A program made the translations under genes and the position numbers. 46,696 nucleotides of DNA from contig JABJAH010000065.1 in NCBI GenBank assembly GCA_018666155.1, positions 1 through 46,696 of the forward strand. Direction: 5' to 3'. The notes beneath the pieces were generated by a model. That model was not told where the DNA came from and made no database searches. It saw only the letters and a program-made list of their open reading frames with translations. Of the stretch, positions 46,013 through 46,696 are shown piece by piece (the first letter of the stretch is position 1; each line of letters begins with the position of its first letter). Origin of the DNA: Rhodospirillaceae bacterium. Its GTDB lineage: Bacteria; Pseudomonadota; Alphaproteobacteria; Rhodospirillales; Rhodospirillaceae.

Positions 46013-46450
46013 TCACCCGTCACAGCTGAATCCCAACTGCGATAAACCCTCTTCCAGGTGAGCCGCAATACGAGGTTGCCCTAGCAAGTACTCCGCCGTA
46101 TTGCCGCTATGTTCCATACGCGCCGTTTCGGACGCGTCTTGCCATTCATCAACGGTGTACGTACCACGGCCGATCCATGAAATGGCGATAAGCTCAATTT
46201 GCTCATCATCATTGAGGCCTTCAATAAAATCGAGGAGCTCGTCATGTTCATCGCTGACTGTCTCGACGTCGTCTTCCCCGGCAACATTATCGTCATCGAG
46301 AAAGTCATCTTCATCGGTATCGCCATGGAGAAGGCTCTCATGACCATGGGAGTCCGGGTCATGCTCTTCGCCATCGGCACCCCCTCCGAGGGCTAAGGCT
46401 CGCGCTTGGACAATCACGTGACAGACCGACTCAACTGAAATATCAAACAT
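46013..46450 (-). CDS. DUF3775 protein with an acidic insert
   Basis: A 145-residue protein of the DUF3775 family, found chiefly in Alphaproteobacteria. Family segments: MFDISVESVCHVIVQARAL at the start, HDELLDFIEGLNDDEQIELIAISWIGRGTY in the middle, and TAEYLLGQPRIAAHLEEGLSQLG at the end. Between the first two lies a stretch of about 40 residues rich in Asp, Glu and His (about 26-70), longer and more acidic than I expect for the family. No function is known for DUF3775. It has no close partner gene. Confidence 0.82.
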   Translation of the reverse strand: MFDISVESVCHVIVQARALALGGGADGEEHDPDSHGHESLLHGDTDEDDFLDDDNVAGEDDVETVSDEHDELLDFIEGLNDDEQIELIAISWIGRGTYTVDEWQDASETARMEHSGNTAEYLLGQPRIAAHLEEGLSQLGFSCDG

Positions 46451-46541
46451 TGCCGATCAACCCCTCTAGAGATCGCAGATACAAGGATAATCCTGCGCAG
46501 AGCCGACCATAAATCAAGCGGAAATATTGAAGTCGAAGCCC

Positions 46542-46696
46542 TTAGGGTAAGCTGCGCATGGCTGTAGACGGAAAATCTGAAAAGACCCCATCAATACCGA
46601 GCGCAAAGAACCGTTGATACTCTGCAACTGGGTCGTTGTTGTAAGGCTTAATCAGATACCGTGATTCGTCCCGGAACGTATAGGCATGCACAACCA
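46542..46696 (-). CDS. Glycerophosphodiester phosphodiesterase, C-terminal fragment at window edge
   Basis: About 51 C-terminal residues are visible, reading VVHAYTFRDESRYLI, then DPVAEYQRFFALGIDGVFSDFP and STAMRSLP before the TAA at 46544-46542. The HAYTFR and GxDGVFSDFP motifs are the end of the GDPD TIM barrel that hydrolyses glycerophosphodiesters to glycerol-3-phosphate and an alcohol. The rest lies beyond the right edge. Confidence 0.85.
   Translation of the reverse strand, partial: VVHAYTFRDESRYLIKPYNNDPVAEYQRFFALGIDGVFSDFPSTAMRSLP

Overview
The window reads as a chromosome segment of a free-living, probably marine, alphaproteobacterium. The main evidence is a glycine-dependent 5-aminolevulinate synthase (the C4 route to heme), a cobA/DUF2849/cysI/DUF934/cysH sulfite-assimilation block of the alphaproteobacterial kind, an iron-sulfur APS reductase, a DUF3775 protein, and many TonB, Tat and PQQ functions. 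GC content looks moderate. I saw no tRNA, rRNA, phage, insertion sequence or CRISPR array. Both ends cut through genes: a hydantoinase-A/oxoprolinase subunit on the left and a glycerophosphodiester phosphodiesterase on the right.

Layout. 1-5256 (+): an organic-acid or amino-acid catabolic run made of the HyuA-like subunit, a ThDP enzyme, an acyl-CoA dehydrogenase and a branched-chain aminotransferase. 5289-12178: secreted and cell-envelope proteins, namely a MORN-repeat protein, a CHRD protein, and a four-gene (+) module (unknown secreted protein, DUF1587/1595/1592/1588/1585 lipoprotein with a CxxCH site, Tat-exported DUF1552 protein, triple Lipoprotein_15-repeat protein). The DUF module resembles the planctomycete/myxobacterial surface-protein pairs. 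12301-16378 (-): a DASS-type transporter, then a ThDP-dependent enzyme carrying a Tat signal, then a small c-type cytochrome. 16379-16712 is the only gene-free stretch above 300 bp and holds a degenerate ~28-bp tandem repeat.

16713-25236 (-): ten tightly packed, mostly overlapping genes, cobA, DUF2849, cysI, DUF934, cysH, hemA, hemC, hemD, hemB and a Met8/CysG-N protein. Together they encode a route from glycine plus succinyl-CoA to siroheme, alongside the APS reductase and the sulfite reductase that needs siroheme. The encoded HemC lacks the cysteine that normally anchors its dipyrromethane cofactor.

25440-27346 (-): a hydrolase and a luciferase-like monooxygenase. A LysR regulator (-) then faces a (+) catabolic run at 28538-36713: a three-domain RidA protein, two beta-hydroxyacid dehydrogenases, a CocE-type hydrolase, an Asp/Glu-racemase-like protein and a TonB-dependent receptor, closed by a strong terminator. 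A PQQ dehydrogenase (-), an amidohydrolase (+) and a DUF4440 protein (-) follow.

40470-45860 is a polysaccharide locus (FkbM methyltransferase, GT4, galE, CgeB-like glycosyltransferase, GDP-mannose-dehydratase-like protein). Inside it, a glycosyltransferase without its 5' end abuts a C-terminal methyltransferase fragment, which looks like a deletion junction between two formerly divergent genes. The window ends with a DUF3775 protein and the GDPD fragment.

The strongest candidates for undescribed biology are the Tat-exported ThDP enzyme with its cytochrome, the siroheme-to-sulfite operon with its cysteine-less HemC, and the single-chain triple RidA.
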